From assembly GCF_034350045.1 (NCBI RefSeq), contig NZ_CP133781.1, positions 3,830,501 to 3,894,500 on the forward strand: a stretch of 64,000 nucleotides of DNA, given 5' to 3'. Of the stretch, positions 35,041-44,032 are shown piece by piece. The first letter of the stretch is position 1. Each line of letters opens with the position of its first letter. The stretch is from Pseudomonas sp. CCI4.2 (GTDB taxonomy: Bacteria; Pseudomonadota; Gammaproteobacteria; Pseudomonadales; Pseudomonadaceae). Below the pieces are notes generated by a model. That model did not search any database, was not told the DNA's origin, and was given only the letters and a program-made list of their open reading frames with translations. A program made the position numbers and the translations under genes.

Positions 35041-35814
35041 ATGAGTTATGAAACGATTCTGATGGAAATTCGAGGTCGTGTAGGCTTGATTACGTTAAAC
35101 CGCCCACACGCCTTGAATGCCCTGAACGCCCAGTTGGTCAGTGAATTGAACCAGGCGCTTGACGTGCTGGACGCTAACCGCGACATCGGTTGTATCGTCC
35201 TGACCGGTTCCAAAAAAGCGTTCGCCGCCGGGGCCGACATCAAGGAGATGTCCGAGCTGACATATCCGCAAATCTACCTCGATGATTTGTTTTCCGACAG
35301 CGATCGCGTCGCCAGCCGACGCAAACCGATGATCGCCGCTGTGTCGGGTTTTGCCTTGGGCGGGGGCTGTGAACTGGCGCTGATGTGCGATTTTATCCTC
35401 GCCGCAGATAACGCCAAATTCGGCCAGCCGGAAATCAAGTTGGGTGTCTTGCCTGGCATGGGCGGCACCCAGCGCCTGACCCGCGCGGTGGGCAAAGCCA
35501 AGGCCATGGAAATGTGCTTGAGCGGGCGCCTGATTGACGCCACTGAGGCTGAGCGTTCCGGGCTGGTGTCGCGGGTGGTGCCTGTGGATGAACTGCTGGA
35601 AGAGGCGTTAAAAGTCGCCACTGAAATCGCTGCGAAATCCCTGCCCGTAGCGATGATGGTCAAGGAAAGCGTTAACCGTGCCTTTGAAGTGAGCCTCTCC
35701 GAAGGCGTCCGTTTTGAACGCCGGGTGTTCCATGCGGCCTTCGCGACGGACGATCAAAAAGAAGGCATGACTGCGTTCATCGAAAAACGCGAGCCGCTCT
35801 TCAAAGGACATTGA
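35041..35814 (+). CDS. Enoyl-CoA hydratase
   Basis: A 257-residue crotonase-family enzyme. The oxyanion-hole segments FAAGADIKEM and VSGFALGGGCELAL are present, and the two catalytic glutamates stand 20 residues apart (E111 in GGCELAL and E131 in QPEIKLGVLPGMGG), as in classical hydratases. In the cluster it should hydrate tiglyl-CoA or another short enoyl-CoA. It is separated from the acyl-CoA dehydrogenase by a 90-bp AT-rich gap with its own TATAAT and no ribosome site, so it may be transcribed independently. It converges with the orphan VgrG gene; the two stops are adjacent. Confidence 0.93.
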   Translation: MSYETILMEIRGRVGLITLNRPHALNALNAQLVSELNQALDVLDANRDIGCIVLTGSKKAFAAGADIKEMSELTYPQIYLDDLFSDSDRVASRRKPMIAAVSGFALGGGCELALMCDFILAADNAKFGQPEIKLGVLPGMGGTQRLTRAVGKAKAMEMCLSGRLIDATEAERSGLVSRVVPVDELLEEALKVATEIAAKSLPVAMMVKESVNRAFEVSLSEGVRFERRVFHAAFATDDQKEGMTAFIEKREPLFKGH

Positions 35815-37602
35815 TTATTCGGGGTCGGGTTGAGACCGGCCCGCCCAGTGCAGCAGCGCACTGAAGTCAGGCCGGGTGGGCGAGACATCGAGTGGGCCTG
35901 ATTGCCGTAGCGTCCCATATGGACTGGGTTCTTCCTCGCAGACGTTGCGATTCACCCGTTTCGGATTAGACAGTCGAATACAGTCGGCATACAACTCGAT
36001 GCGGGTTTGCGCACTGGCCAGGGTTAGAGGTAACTGCGCATCAACGCGTAACGCCTGGCTGGCGCTTAAATGGATGTGTTGCGCCATGCGGTTCAATATT
36101 TGACCATCAATGCTTATCGGTGGCCGCTGCAGCGCTGTCGCGTCGTTTTTAACCGTGCTGAAAATGACCGGTCGATCCGGGTCACTGTCGAAATGTTTCA
36201 GCATCACCTCAGTGCCTGCCAGCAAGGCCGCCGGTCTCTGGACGGTGGGTGTTGCGAGGGCCAATGGCAACCACACAGACGCATCGTGATTTGCCTGAGT
36301 TTGTGGCCAGCATAAGGTGGCCCGAACACGGCCTTGCTCGTCACGTGTTACCGGATCGCCGTCTGCGCCCATCAATATGGCGGTGTGATCTCCGTCAATT
36401 CTTGGCCTATGAGGGGTGAGTGGCGGGCGATAGGCCATGACCCACGGGATAGCCCGAAAGTGGTTTCGATAGCCGCGAGTAAAGGCTGCAATCCCTTGAC
36501 CATCCATGAAGTCAGACTCGAGGTCCAAGGTCCGTGGCCACTGATCATGGTCAAAAGACGCCTGTTCAATGATCCCGACACTGTCTAGCGGGTCGAGCCC
36601 TTTCAACACCTGGGGCTGTTTGCCCGCGTGGTGAAGCTCAGTGAGCAACCAATGGTCGTTGAACGCGCCGTCGGGATGAGCGGCCACCCACAGTATTCGG
36701 CCGCTGCCCAGCATGGGTTGATCACTAAGACCGTGCACGTGTCGCCGCTCGCAGCGCATGCGCTCTAACGTGCGTTCGCTCAACTGGCGGCGCCTGGTCT
36801 GCGTCGCATCCAGATGTTCGTTGCGGCGAGAGACATCGCGAGACTGATTGGCTGCCAGGTCGTGCCGAGGAATCAGAACGCTGTCCTGCGTAGCGGTTCG
36901 CGGCGAGTCCTGGGCAAAAGCCCCGTGGCGGTTAGGGCGAGCGCTAAACGCATGGGTCTCGGCCATATGGCTGATGGTGGGGCCCTTTGCACCGCTGTCG
37001 CCGCCTTTTCGGTAGCGGGTGGGTGCCGGTAACTCGGGGAAGCTGGCCGGATCGTCGCCAAAAACAATCACGTGCCGGTCGGGGCGATGCTCAAAACGGT
37101 AATAAATACCTTCTTCTGCGCAGAGCCGCTGCAGCAGATGAAGATCATTTTCGTCGTACTGGGCACAGCTTGCCCGTGGTGGATACAGCCCCACTGGCAT
37201 TTCGAAACGACTGTGGTCAACGCCAATACCGTGCTCCTCGAGAAGCTGCGCAATGATTTGGGGGACGCTCAAACAGTGAAACAGCCGCCGATGATAGCGC
37301 TGCTGCAACGCTTGCACGCATGGTTCAAGGGTCACACGAAAATGGCTGAGGGTTGCGCCAACGTACAGCGGGAGGATGCTGCCAATCAGGCCATGAATAC
37401 CCGTGTTCACGTCACCAAAACAAAGAAAGGCGGCTCGCGATTTCAGCAGTCTGACGTCCATATGCGGGGTTTGACTGATCAGATCAATTTCAAACCGGTA
37501 CGGTCGGTTTAGTGCTTCATAGCCTCTGAATTGGGTGATGTGCAATTCCAGCGGGGTGTTGGCGACGGTCAAGGTGACCCATGTTTCCTCGTCTTGGCTC
37601 AA
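35815..37602 (-). CDS. Orphan VgrG-like protein with degenerate spike
   Basis: A 595-residue VgrG-family protein. The gp27-like N-terminal part is well kept (YHRRLFHCLSVPQIIAQLLEEHGI; CAQYDENDLHLLQRLCAEEGIYYRFEHRPD). The gp5 OB-fold is only loosely kept (GRVRATLCWPQ, then VWLPLALATPT where normal VgrGs have WVRV), and the beta-helix needle is short, followed by a 60-residue tail of unknown type. The start is a TTG at 37602 with AAGGAACGAG upstream; no ATG is near. No adaptor, effector or immunity gene adjoins it. It may be a specialised tip, a decaying vgrG or a non-T6SS relative. It is not close in sequence to the vgrG at 11790. Confidence 0.8.
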   Translation of the reverse strand: MSQDEETWVTLTVANTPLELHITQFRGYEALNRPYRFEIDLISQTPHMDVRLLKSRAAFLCFGDVNTGIHGLIGSILPLYVGATLSHFRVTLEPCVQALQQRYHRRLFHCLSVPQIIAQLLEEHGIGVDHSRFEMPVGLYPPRASCAQYDENDLHLLQRLCAEEGIYYRFEHRPDRHVIVFGDDPASFPELPAPTRYRKGGDSGAKGPTISHMAETHAFSARPNRHGAFAQDSPRTATQDSVLIPRHDLAANQSRDVSRRNEHLDATQTRRRQLSERTLERMRCERRHVHGLSDQPMLGSGRILWVAAHPDGAFNDHWLLTELHHAGKQPQVLKGLDPLDSVGIIEQASFDHDQWPRTLDLESDFMDGQGIAAFTRGYRNHFRAIPWVMAYRPPLTPHRPRIDGDHTAILMGADGDPVTRDEQGRVRATLCWPQTQANHDASVWLPLALATPTVQRPAALLAGTEVMLKHFDSDPDRPVIFSTVKNDATALQRPPISIDGQILNRMAQHIHLSASQALRVDAQLPLTLASAQTRIELYADCIRLSNPKRVNRNVCEEEPSPYGTLRQSGPLDVSPTRPDFSALLHWAGRSQPDPE

Positions 37603-37896
37603 CGGCTCGTTCCTTACTTCTAAAAAACCTCGGCAGAGGGTACGGAATGCCGATGCAGAACGTCAGAGCTGCGCGATTATTCGGAAAAGGACTACAAGTC
37701 AAAGGTAAGTATCCCCGTTGCTAAAGCGGATTTTGATTGCAGATAGGATCCGTTTTGCCATCGGCGGCCAACGGGGGGTTTCATCTCACGTCATCGCGTA
37801 TAAAATGACCGCCAATTTCAGCGTTTTGCCACCGTTTCGTCAGCTGCCTGCTGACCGCTACGGCGGCAGTTATCAGCCACCGATCAAGAGAAGAAC

Positions 37897-38601
37897 ATGG
37901 GCGCACAGTGGAAGGTCAAGCATAAAGAAGCGGCATCGAACGCCAAGGGTCGAATCTTTGGCAAGCTGTCCAAGGAAATCATGATTGCCGCGCGCAATGG
38001 TGCAGATCCAGACACGAATTCTCACTTGCGGTTGGTCATCGAACAAGCGAAGAAAGCCTCGATGCCCAAGGAAACACTGGAGCGCGCCATCAAGAAAGGG
38101 GCGGGTCTGTTAGGCGAAAGCGTGCACTTTGAGCGCCTGACCTATGAAGGCTTTGCGCCACACCGTGTTCCGGTGATCATCGAGTGCCTGACAGACAACA
38201 TTAATCGCACGGTGTCAGAAATTCGCGTGTTGTTTCGCAAGGGTCAACTCGGCGCTGCAGGTTCGGTGTCGTGGGACTTTAACCATCTTGGGATGATCGA
38301 AGCCGTGCCCGCTACGCCCGATGCCGACGCTGAGTTGGCGGCTATCGAAGCCGGTGCTCAGGATTTCGAACCGGGTGAAGAGGGCGCTACGCTGTTCTTG
38401 ACCGAGTTGACCGACTTGGACGCAGTGTGCAAAGCGCTGCCGGAGTTTGGTTTTACCGTGCAATCGGCGCAGCTGGGCTATCGGCCTAAAAGCACGGTTG
38501 ATGGCTTAAGTGATGAGGAAATGGCTGATGTTGAGGCGTTTCTGGAAGCGATTGATGGGCATGACGATGTGCAGAATGTCTATGTGGGGTTGGCAGGGTA
38601 A
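37897..38601 (+). CDS. YebC/PmpR-family protein (short YeeN-like paralogue)
   Basis: A 234-residue protein of the YebC/TACO1 family: GAQWKVKHKEAASNAKGRIFGKLSKEIMIAAR at the N-terminus, then NSHLRLVIEQAKKASMPKETLERAIKKG and YEGFAPHRVPVIIECLTDNINRTVSEIR. Members act as transcriptional regulators or as translation factors for polyproline stretches. The N-terminal GAQWKVKHKEAA variant, rather than GHSKWANIKHRK, marks it as the YeeN-type paralogue, so a canonical YebC is expected elsewhere in the genome. It is a single-gene unit. Confidence 0.88.
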   Translation: MGAQWKVKHKEAASNAKGRIFGKLSKEIMIAARNGADPDTNSHLRLVIEQAKKASMPKETLERAIKKGAGLLGESVHFERLTYEGFAPHRVPVIIECLTDNINRTVSEIRVLFRKGQLGAAGSVSWDFNHLGMIEAVPATPDADAELAAIEAGAQDFEPGEEGATLFLTELTDLDAVCKALPEFGFTVQSAQLGYRPKSTVDGLSDEEMADVEAFLEAIDGHDDVQNVYVGLAG

Positions 38602-38724
38602 GCTGCTCAGCCTGATTGATGATTCCAGGCAACGCATAAAAAGAGACTGTGGAGACGCTGCCCCAGCGTCTTCGACAGCCGCGCTTTCGTTGGGCAATTA
38701 CACCGATCTACAGAGGTCGCGCGT

Positions 38725-40038
38725 TCAAAACGTCTGCAACACTCGATTTACTTCAACAAAGGATGGCCGTGCCGACACGTCCGGTTGAATGCACTGACGC
38801 TGCAGCGTTAGCAATCCCGCCTCCTGCGCCCCGCAACGCTCCAGCAGTTCGCCGAGCAAGATCCCGAATGCCCGAACTTCGATCCGCTCAAGCAGCGCCG
38901 GTTGGTCTGTGTGTTCAGTGGGATGGAAAGACGCCGCACCGAAGTCGCCCAGCAGGCATTCTCCGTCCTGGTTCCACAAGATGTTGTGGGCATACAGGTC
39001 GCCATGGCTCAGGTGGCAGGCGTGCAAGTGCTCGGCGACCGAGGCTATGCCGCGTGCCAGGCGTAACGCGGTTTCTAAAGAGAACACAGTGTTGGCAGGG
39101 TAGATATCCCGAGTACACGACTCAAGGCTTGGCGGTCCGGCGAGGTTGCCGAAGTGCGGGGCAATGAGTTGCATGACCAAACCGACCTGGTCGTGCGGGT
39201 GGTCGGCGATTTGCCCTTCGACGGTGATCAGGTTCGGATGCGCCCCTGCCGCTATGCAGGCGGCCATCTCGTTCAGCGGCGAGCCGTCGCTTGTGATGCT
39301 GCCTTTATAGAGTTTGATCGCCACCGAGGTCTCGATTTGTTCCGGTGCTTGCCACAGCGCCTGCTGGATAACCCCGGAAGCGCCTTCGCCCAATTGATGC
39401 TGCACGTCCAGGTGCGACCAGACAACTTGCCGAATTGGCGTCTCGGCGTGATGGGTGGGCAGCGGATTACCCGCGTAGGCCAGCCATGCCAGGGCGGGCA
39501 GTTTCAACAGCCAGTCGGGGAGTGAGGTCAGATGATTGGCGGAAATGCGCACCAGTTCGAGTTGCGTACAGCGAGCAAGGGACGCTGGTAATGAACGCAG
39601 CTGGTTGCCGGCCAACATTAGTTTTTGCAAGCGGGCGCAGTCGCCCAATGCCTCGGGCAAGCTTTTCACGCCATTGTCGGTAAGGATCAACCAGCGCAGC
39701 AGCGGCGGCAGTGCCTCGGCCGGAACGTGCTGAATCCGATTGGCCTTGAACCCGACAATTTGCAACTGACTGCATTGGCCAATACACGCCGGCAGCTCGG
39801 TGAATTGATTCTGCGAACAGAACAAGACCCGTAGTTTTTTCAAGCGATAGAGGTCGGCTGGCAGGCTGCTGAGTGCATTACCGGTCAGGTTAAGCGTTTC
39901 AAGCGAGTCAGCAAGGTCGAAGATTTCCGCTGGAAACTCAACCAGTGCGCAGGACAAATCGAGGCGTTTGATGCCGTCGAGTTGGCCTGCGCGGAGTCGT
40001 TCGAGGGTGTGGGGTCGTTTATCGGCACCCATCATCAT
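38725..40038 (-). CDS. Leucine-rich-repeat protein kinase
   Basis: A 437-residue fusion. Residues about 20-195 form seven or eight leucine-rich repeats of the bacterial type (LETLNLTGNALSSLP, LQKLMLAGNQLRSLP, LELVRISANHLTSLP). Residues about 208-437 form a small eukaryotic-like Ser/Thr kinase: glycine loop GEGASG (217-222), the VAIK lysine (K242), a helix-C glutamate near 257, the catalytic loop HGDLYAHN (D347, N352) and DFGAAS (365-370). The catalytic residues are all present, so an active kinase is expected. The start ATG overlaps the stop of the upstream TetR gene on the same strand, so the two are translationally coupled. Confidence 0.9.
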   Translation of the reverse strand: MMMGADKRPHTLERLRAGQLDGIKRLDLSCALVEFPAEIFDLADSLETLNLTGNALSSLPADLYRLKKLRVLFCSQNQFTELPACIGQCSQLQIVGFKANRIQHVPAEALPPLLRWLILTDNGVKSLPEALGDCARLQKLMLAGNQLRSLPASLARCTQLELVRISANHLTSLPDWLLKLPALAWLAYAGNPLPTHHAETPIRQVVWSHLDVQHQLGEGASGVIQQALWQAPEQIETSVAIKLYKGSITSDGSPLNEMAACIAAGAHPNLITVEGQIADHPHDQVGLVMQLIAPHFGNLAGPPSLESCTRDIYPANTVFSLETALRLARGIASVAEHLHACHLSHGDLYAHNILWNQDGECLLGDFGAASFHPTEHTDQPALLERIEVRAFGILLGELLERCGAQEAGLLTLQRQCIQPDVSARPSFVEVNRVLQTF

Positions 40039-40592
40039 CAGCGGTGCCGGACCAGGCAGATATCAATTAACTGAAACATTCGTTCCAGGCTCGGCGCGGC
40101 TTCAGCGTAAAGAATCCGGTAGATCATCGGCGCGACAATGGCATCCACCAGTTCTTCGGCAGGCGGCGAGGCCTCGCCCCGCGCGATGGCGCGATCGACA
40201 ATGATTTGCAGTTGATCGCGAACGATAGACGCACATTTGCTTGAGCAACTGGTGGCGCTTCCCACGACGTCGCGCATCATTTCCCGGCCGGCGAGGGAAT
40301 TCATGTCATCCAGGTATTGCTCGGTCCAGCTTTGCAGGTCATCGCGTAGGTTGCCGCAATTGACCGGCACGTCCGGGCGCAAACGTTCTACTGCCGCATC
40401 CGCCAACAAACTCGTCAGGTCGCCCCAGCGCCGGTAGATGGTGGACGGTGTGACGCCAGCCCGTGCAGCGATCATCGGCACGCTGAGGATCGAGCGCTCA
40501 TGCTCAAGCAACAGGTCGCGGATGGCCGCGTGGATTGATTCCTGAATACGGGCACTGCGGCCGCCCGTGCGAATACCTTCTTTAATAGCCAT
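40038..40592 (-). CDS. TetR-family transcriptional regulator
   Basis: A 184-residue regulator with an N-terminal helix-turn-helix (IQESIHAAIRDLLLEHERSILSVPMIAARAGVTPSTIYRRWGDLTSLLADA) and a C-terminal ligand-binding half (YLDDMNSLAGREMMRDVV; LVDAIVAPMIYRILYAE). It is divergent from an MFS transporter gene with 106 bp between starts, which suggests that it represses the transporter. Its stop overlaps the start of the LRR-kinase gene. The start at 40592 fits the family; longer frames run into the promoter region. Confidence 0.9.
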   Translation of the reverse strand: MAIKEGIRTGGRSARIQESIHAAIRDLLLEHERSILSVPMIAARAGVTPSTIYRRWGDLTSLLADAAVERLRPDVPVNCGNLRDDLQSWTEQYLDDMNSLAGREMMRDVVGSATSCSSKCASIVRDQLQIIVDRAIARGEASPPAEELVDAIVAPMIYRILYAEAAPSLERMFQLIDICLVRHR

Positions 40593-40652
40593 GCGGCAGA
40601 CCTTAACACAAAGAATTTGCTTTAAGCGAAATCGCGTTGCACACTCGCAAAA

Positions 40653-40671
40653 GCTAAATATAGGCTTTAGC
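40653..40671 (+). promoter_or_regulatory. Candidate TetR operator
   Basis: An inverted repeat, GCTAAA-N7-TTTAGC, lies midway between the divergent tetR and MFS genes, 27 bases before the MFS start. A second, weaker dyad, GCTTTAAGC, is nearby at about 40620. Operator function is inferred from position and symmetry only. Confidence 0.45.
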
Positions 40672-40698
40672 GGTTTGCTTTGTTTGGAGAGTGTACCC

Positions 40699-41913
40699 AT
40701 GTCCCACCCTTTGCAGAACCCGTCTATGACGGTTCGCGGTCGTAACAGTGTAGGGTTTCTGGCCATTACCACACTGTGCTTTTTCGCCGCATCCAGTACG
40801 CCGACCCCGCTTTATCACCTGTATCAGCAAAGCTGGGGCTTCTCGGCTGCGATGCTGACGTTGATCTTTGCTGCGTACGCGTTGAGCTTGTTGGTGGCAC
40901 TGCTGGTCGTGGGGTCATTGTCGGATTACCTCGGCAGGCGTCCGGTGATCTTTGCCGCACTGTTGCTGCAGATCCTGTCGATGGCGTTGTTCATCGGTGC
41001 CACGGACGTGACCTGGTTGCTCTGGGCGCGGTTGCTCCAGGGTTTCGCCACGGGAATGGCCGCCAGCGCACTGGGCGCAGCGTTGCTCGACTGTGATCAG
41101 GTCCAAGGCCCGCTGGTCAATAGCGTGGCGCCATTATTGGGCATGGCGGGCGGCGCGCTGGGAACCAGCGTGTTGGTGGCTTACGCACCGATGCCGCTGA
41201 CACTGGCGTTTATCGTGCTATTGATCGCCTTTGCGCTGCAAGCAGCGTACCTGTGGCGTTTGCCGGAAACGGTCAGCCCGCAACCCGGTGTGTGGGCCTC
41301 GCTAAAACCGACGCTGAGCGTACCGCCGCAAGCGCGGCGCACGCTCTGGCTGATTCTGCCGGTGGACATTGCGGCATGGGCGCTGGGTGGGTTCTACCTG
41401 TCGTTGACGCCCTCGCTGTTGGCCGCAGCAACCGGTTCAACCTCGGTCATGAATGGCGGGTTGGCCGTGGCTGCGCTTACCTTGAGTGGGGTGCTGGCGA
41501 TTCTTAACCTGCGCAAGCGCGCGCCGGTTCTGGCCTTGTTCGTCGGCGCGACCTGCTTGGGCATTGGCGTCGCGGTGATTTTGCTGGCGGTCAACAGCGG
41601 CTGGCTGTGGTTGTTTTTTGTTGGCACGGTGATCGCGGGTTGTGGCTTCGGCTCGGGGTTTCTGGGCGCCATGCGGCTGCTAATGCCACTGGCTCATGCC
41701 CATGAACGGGGAGGGTTGATGTCGACGTTCTACGTGCTCAGTTACTTGGCATTTTGTGTGCCTGCGTTGGTGGCAGGCTTGTCTTCGCACAGCTTCGGCC
41801 TGATCAACACTGCCAACGTCTACGGGCTGGTGGTCATCGTTCTCGCGGTCTTGGCGTTGTTCGGGCTGTTGCTTCAACGGTTGGCCAACACTCGCAGGCT
41901 GCAACGCGGCTGA
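40699..41913 (+). CDS. MFS transporter
   Basis: A 404-residue major facilitator superfamily protein with about twelve hydrophobic segments. The motif-A-like loop between helices 2 and 3 (GSLSDYLGRRPVI) and the WARLLQGFATGMA segment of helix 4 are clear, as in proton-driven drug or metabolite exporters. GGAGAG stands about eight bases before the ATG at 40699. The divergent TetR gene suggests ligand-induced efflux. The substrate is unknown. Confidence 0.9.
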   Translation: MSHPLQNPSMTVRGRNSVGFLAITTLCFFAASSTPTPLYHLYQQSWGFSAAMLTLIFAAYALSLLVALLVVGSLSDYLGRRPVIFAALLLQILSMALFIGATDVTWLLWARLLQGFATGMAASALGAALLDCDQVQGPLVNSVAPLLGMAGGALGTSVLVAYAPMPLTLAFIVLLIAFALQAAYLWRLPETVSPQPGVWASLKPTLSVPPQARRTLWLILPVDIAAWALGGFYLSLTPSLLAAATGSTSVMNGGLAVAALTLSGVLAILNLRKRAPVLALFVGATCLGIGVAVILLAVNSGWLWLFFVGTVIAGCGFGSGFLGAMRLLMPLAHAHERGGLMSTFYVLSYLAFCVPALVAGLSSHSFGLINTANVYGLVVIVLAVLALFGLLLQRLANTRRLQRG

Positions 41914-42017
41914 TACGATCGACAAAAGTCGTAGCGGAATTTCGCTGCGCATCTGCTACGTTCATCGGTGTAAGGCCTTTCTCGCAAGCCCAGACAAGAA
42001 CAATCACAGGGATACCG

Positions 42018-43919
42018 ATGAGCCAGCAACCGATGAACTACGTCCAGAGTCACGCGCAATCGATCGCCGACCCCGAGGCTTTTTGGGCCGAACAGGCGCG
42101 GCACGTGGCCTGGTATCGCGCGCCCCTCAATACCCTTGAAACCTTGGCCGACGGCACGCACCGTTGGTTCGGCGATGGCCTGCTCAACAGCAGCTACCTG
42201 GCGCTGGATCACCACATCGAGCAAGGGCGCGGCGATCAGGCAGCGTTGATCTACGACTCGCCGGTCAGCTACAGCAAAGTCCGTTACAGCTACACCGAAC
42301 TGCGTGACGAAGTGGCGCGGTTGGCCGGACTGTTGCGCCAGTTGGGCGTGGAAAAAGGCGACGGCGTGATTATTTACATGCCGATGATTCCCGAAGCGGT
42401 GATGGCCATGCTGGCTTGTGCTCGGTTGGGCGCGGTTCACTCGGTGGTCTTCGGCGGTTTTGCGGCCAACGAACTGGCGCTGCGGATCGACGATGCCAAA
42501 CCCACGTTATTGCTGACCGCCTCCTGCGGCCTCGAGTTTGACCGGGTGATTGAATACAAACCCCTGGTCGATAAAGCGCTGGAGCTGGCCCGTCATCAGC
42601 CGCGTCAGGTGCTGGTTTTGCAGCGCCCCCAAGTTCTGGCGCCGTTGCAGGCAGGGCGCGACTTGGACTGGAACGTTGCGTTAGCCGGTGTTGCACCGGT
42701 TGATCCGGTGCCCGTCGCGAGCAGCGACCCGCTGTACATCATGTACACCTCAGGCACTACCGGCAGGCCCAAAGGCATCGTTCGCGAAAACGGTGGCAAC
42801 GCCGTGGCGCTGATCTTCACCATGGCCTCGATTTATGGCATGCAAGCCGGCGATGTCTGGTGGGGGATTTCCGATGTGGGCTGGGTCGTTGGCCATTCGC
42901 TGATTGTTTACGGGCCGTTGATGGCCGGTTGCACGACGGTGCTGTACGAAGGCAAACCGATCCGTACGCCGGATGCAGGAAGCTATTGGCGGATGATCGA
43001 GGAGTACCGGATTAATGCCTTGTTCTGCGCCCCGACCGCCATGCGGGCGATTCGCAAGGCGGACCCCGACGGCGAACTGATCAAACACCGCGACCTGAGC
43101 TCGATTCGTCATCTGTTTCTGGCCGGGGAAAAACTCGATTCCAGCACCCACGAGTGGTTGGAACAACTGACTGGCAAGCCCGTCCTCGATCATTGGTGGC
43201 AGACCGAAACCGGTTGGCCGGTGACTGCGCCATGCGTGGGTCTGGAAGGTCACCGTCCCGGCCCTGGCTCAAGCAACCGCGCGGTGCCGGGTTACGACGT
43301 TCGGGTGATGGATGAGCACGGGCAACTGGTCGGGCCTGGCGAGCAGGGGTCGGTGGTGATTGCCTTGCCGTTGCCACCCGGTTGCAGCCAAACCTTGTGG
43401 AACGACCATTCGCGCTACCTTGAGGCCTATTTACAGAGCTTCCCCGGTTATTTTCATACCGGCGACGGCGGCTATGTCGATGACGAAGGGTTCGTCTACA
43501 TCATGGGCCGCACCGACGACGTGATTAATGTCGCGGGTCACCGCTTGTCCACCGGCGAGATGGAAGACCTGGTGGGCCAACACCCGGCCGTCGCCGAGTG
43601 CGCAGTGATTGGCGTACATGACGAGATCAAAGGCCAAGTGCCGTTAGGGATGATCGTGCTTAAAGACGGCATCGAAGAAAGCAATGCGCAACTGCAGAGC
43701 GAAATGGTTGCTTTGGTGCGTGAGAAAATCGGCGCGTTAGCCTGTTTGCAGCGGATAGTGGTGGTCAAGCGACTGCCCAAAACTCGCTCCGGCAAAATAC
43801 TGCGCGCCGTGTTGCGCAAAATAGCCGACGGGGAAGTGTTTACGCCGCCTTCTACCATTGATGATCCGGCGATCTTGGTGGAGATCAGCACCGCGCTGGG
43901 CATAACCCCGAAAATCTGA
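42018..43919 (+). CDS. prpE: Propionyl-CoA synthetase (acyl-CoA ligase, PrpE-like)
   Basis: A 633-residue AMP-forming acyl-CoA synthetase, close to PrpE in length. Motifs in order: an acetyl-CoA-synthetase N-terminal segment (FWAEQARHVAWYRAP), the P-loop YTSGTTGRPKGIVR, WWGISDVGWVVGHSLIVY, WWQTETGWPVTAPC, YFHTGDGGYVDDEGFVYIMGRTDDVINVAGHRLSTGEME and the C-terminal catalytic lysine in KTRSGKILR. Propionate is preferred by similarity, and propionyl-CoA would also arise from the isoleucine genes nearby, but other short acids cannot be excluded. The start at 42018 is chosen because the longer frame from 41754 overlaps the MFS gene; GGGATACCG precedes the ATG. Confidence 0.88.
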   Translation: MSQQPMNYVQSHAQSIADPEAFWAEQARHVAWYRAPLNTLETLADGTHRWFGDGLLNSSYLALDHHIEQGRGDQAALIYDSPVSYSKVRYSYTELRDEVARLAGLLRQLGVEKGDGVIIYMPMIPEAVMAMLACARLGAVHSVVFGGFAANELALRIDDAKPTLLLTASCGLEFDRVIEYKPLVDKALELARHQPRQVLVLQRPQVLAPLQAGRDLDWNVALAGVAPVDPVPVASSDPLYIMYTSGTTGRPKGIVRENGGNAVALIFTMASIYGMQAGDVWWGISDVGWVVGHSLIVYGPLMAGCTTVLYEGKPIRTPDAGSYWRMIEEYRINALFCAPTAMRAIRKADPDGELIKHRDLSSIRHLFLAGEKLDSSTHEWLEQLTGKPVLDHWWQTETGWPVTAPCVGLEGHRPGPGSSNRAVPGYDVRVMDEHGQLVGPGEQGSVVIALPLPPGCSQTLWNDHSRYLEAYLQSFPGYFHTGDGGYVDDEGFVYIMGRTDDVINVAGHRLSTGEMEDLVGQHPAVAECAVIGVHDEIKGQVPLGMIVLKDGIEESNAQLQSEMVALVREKIGALACLQRIVVVKRLPKTRSGKILRAVLRKIADGEVFTPPSTIDDPAILVEISTALGITPKI

Positions 43920-44032
43920 CGTGATCACATCATTTTTTACCGAATGAAACGGGCGTTCGAAAACGCTACTATGCGGCGACCGACTCCAATTTAAGCGCTC
44001 GCCAACCGGGCGCCATAACCCAGGGATTTAAC

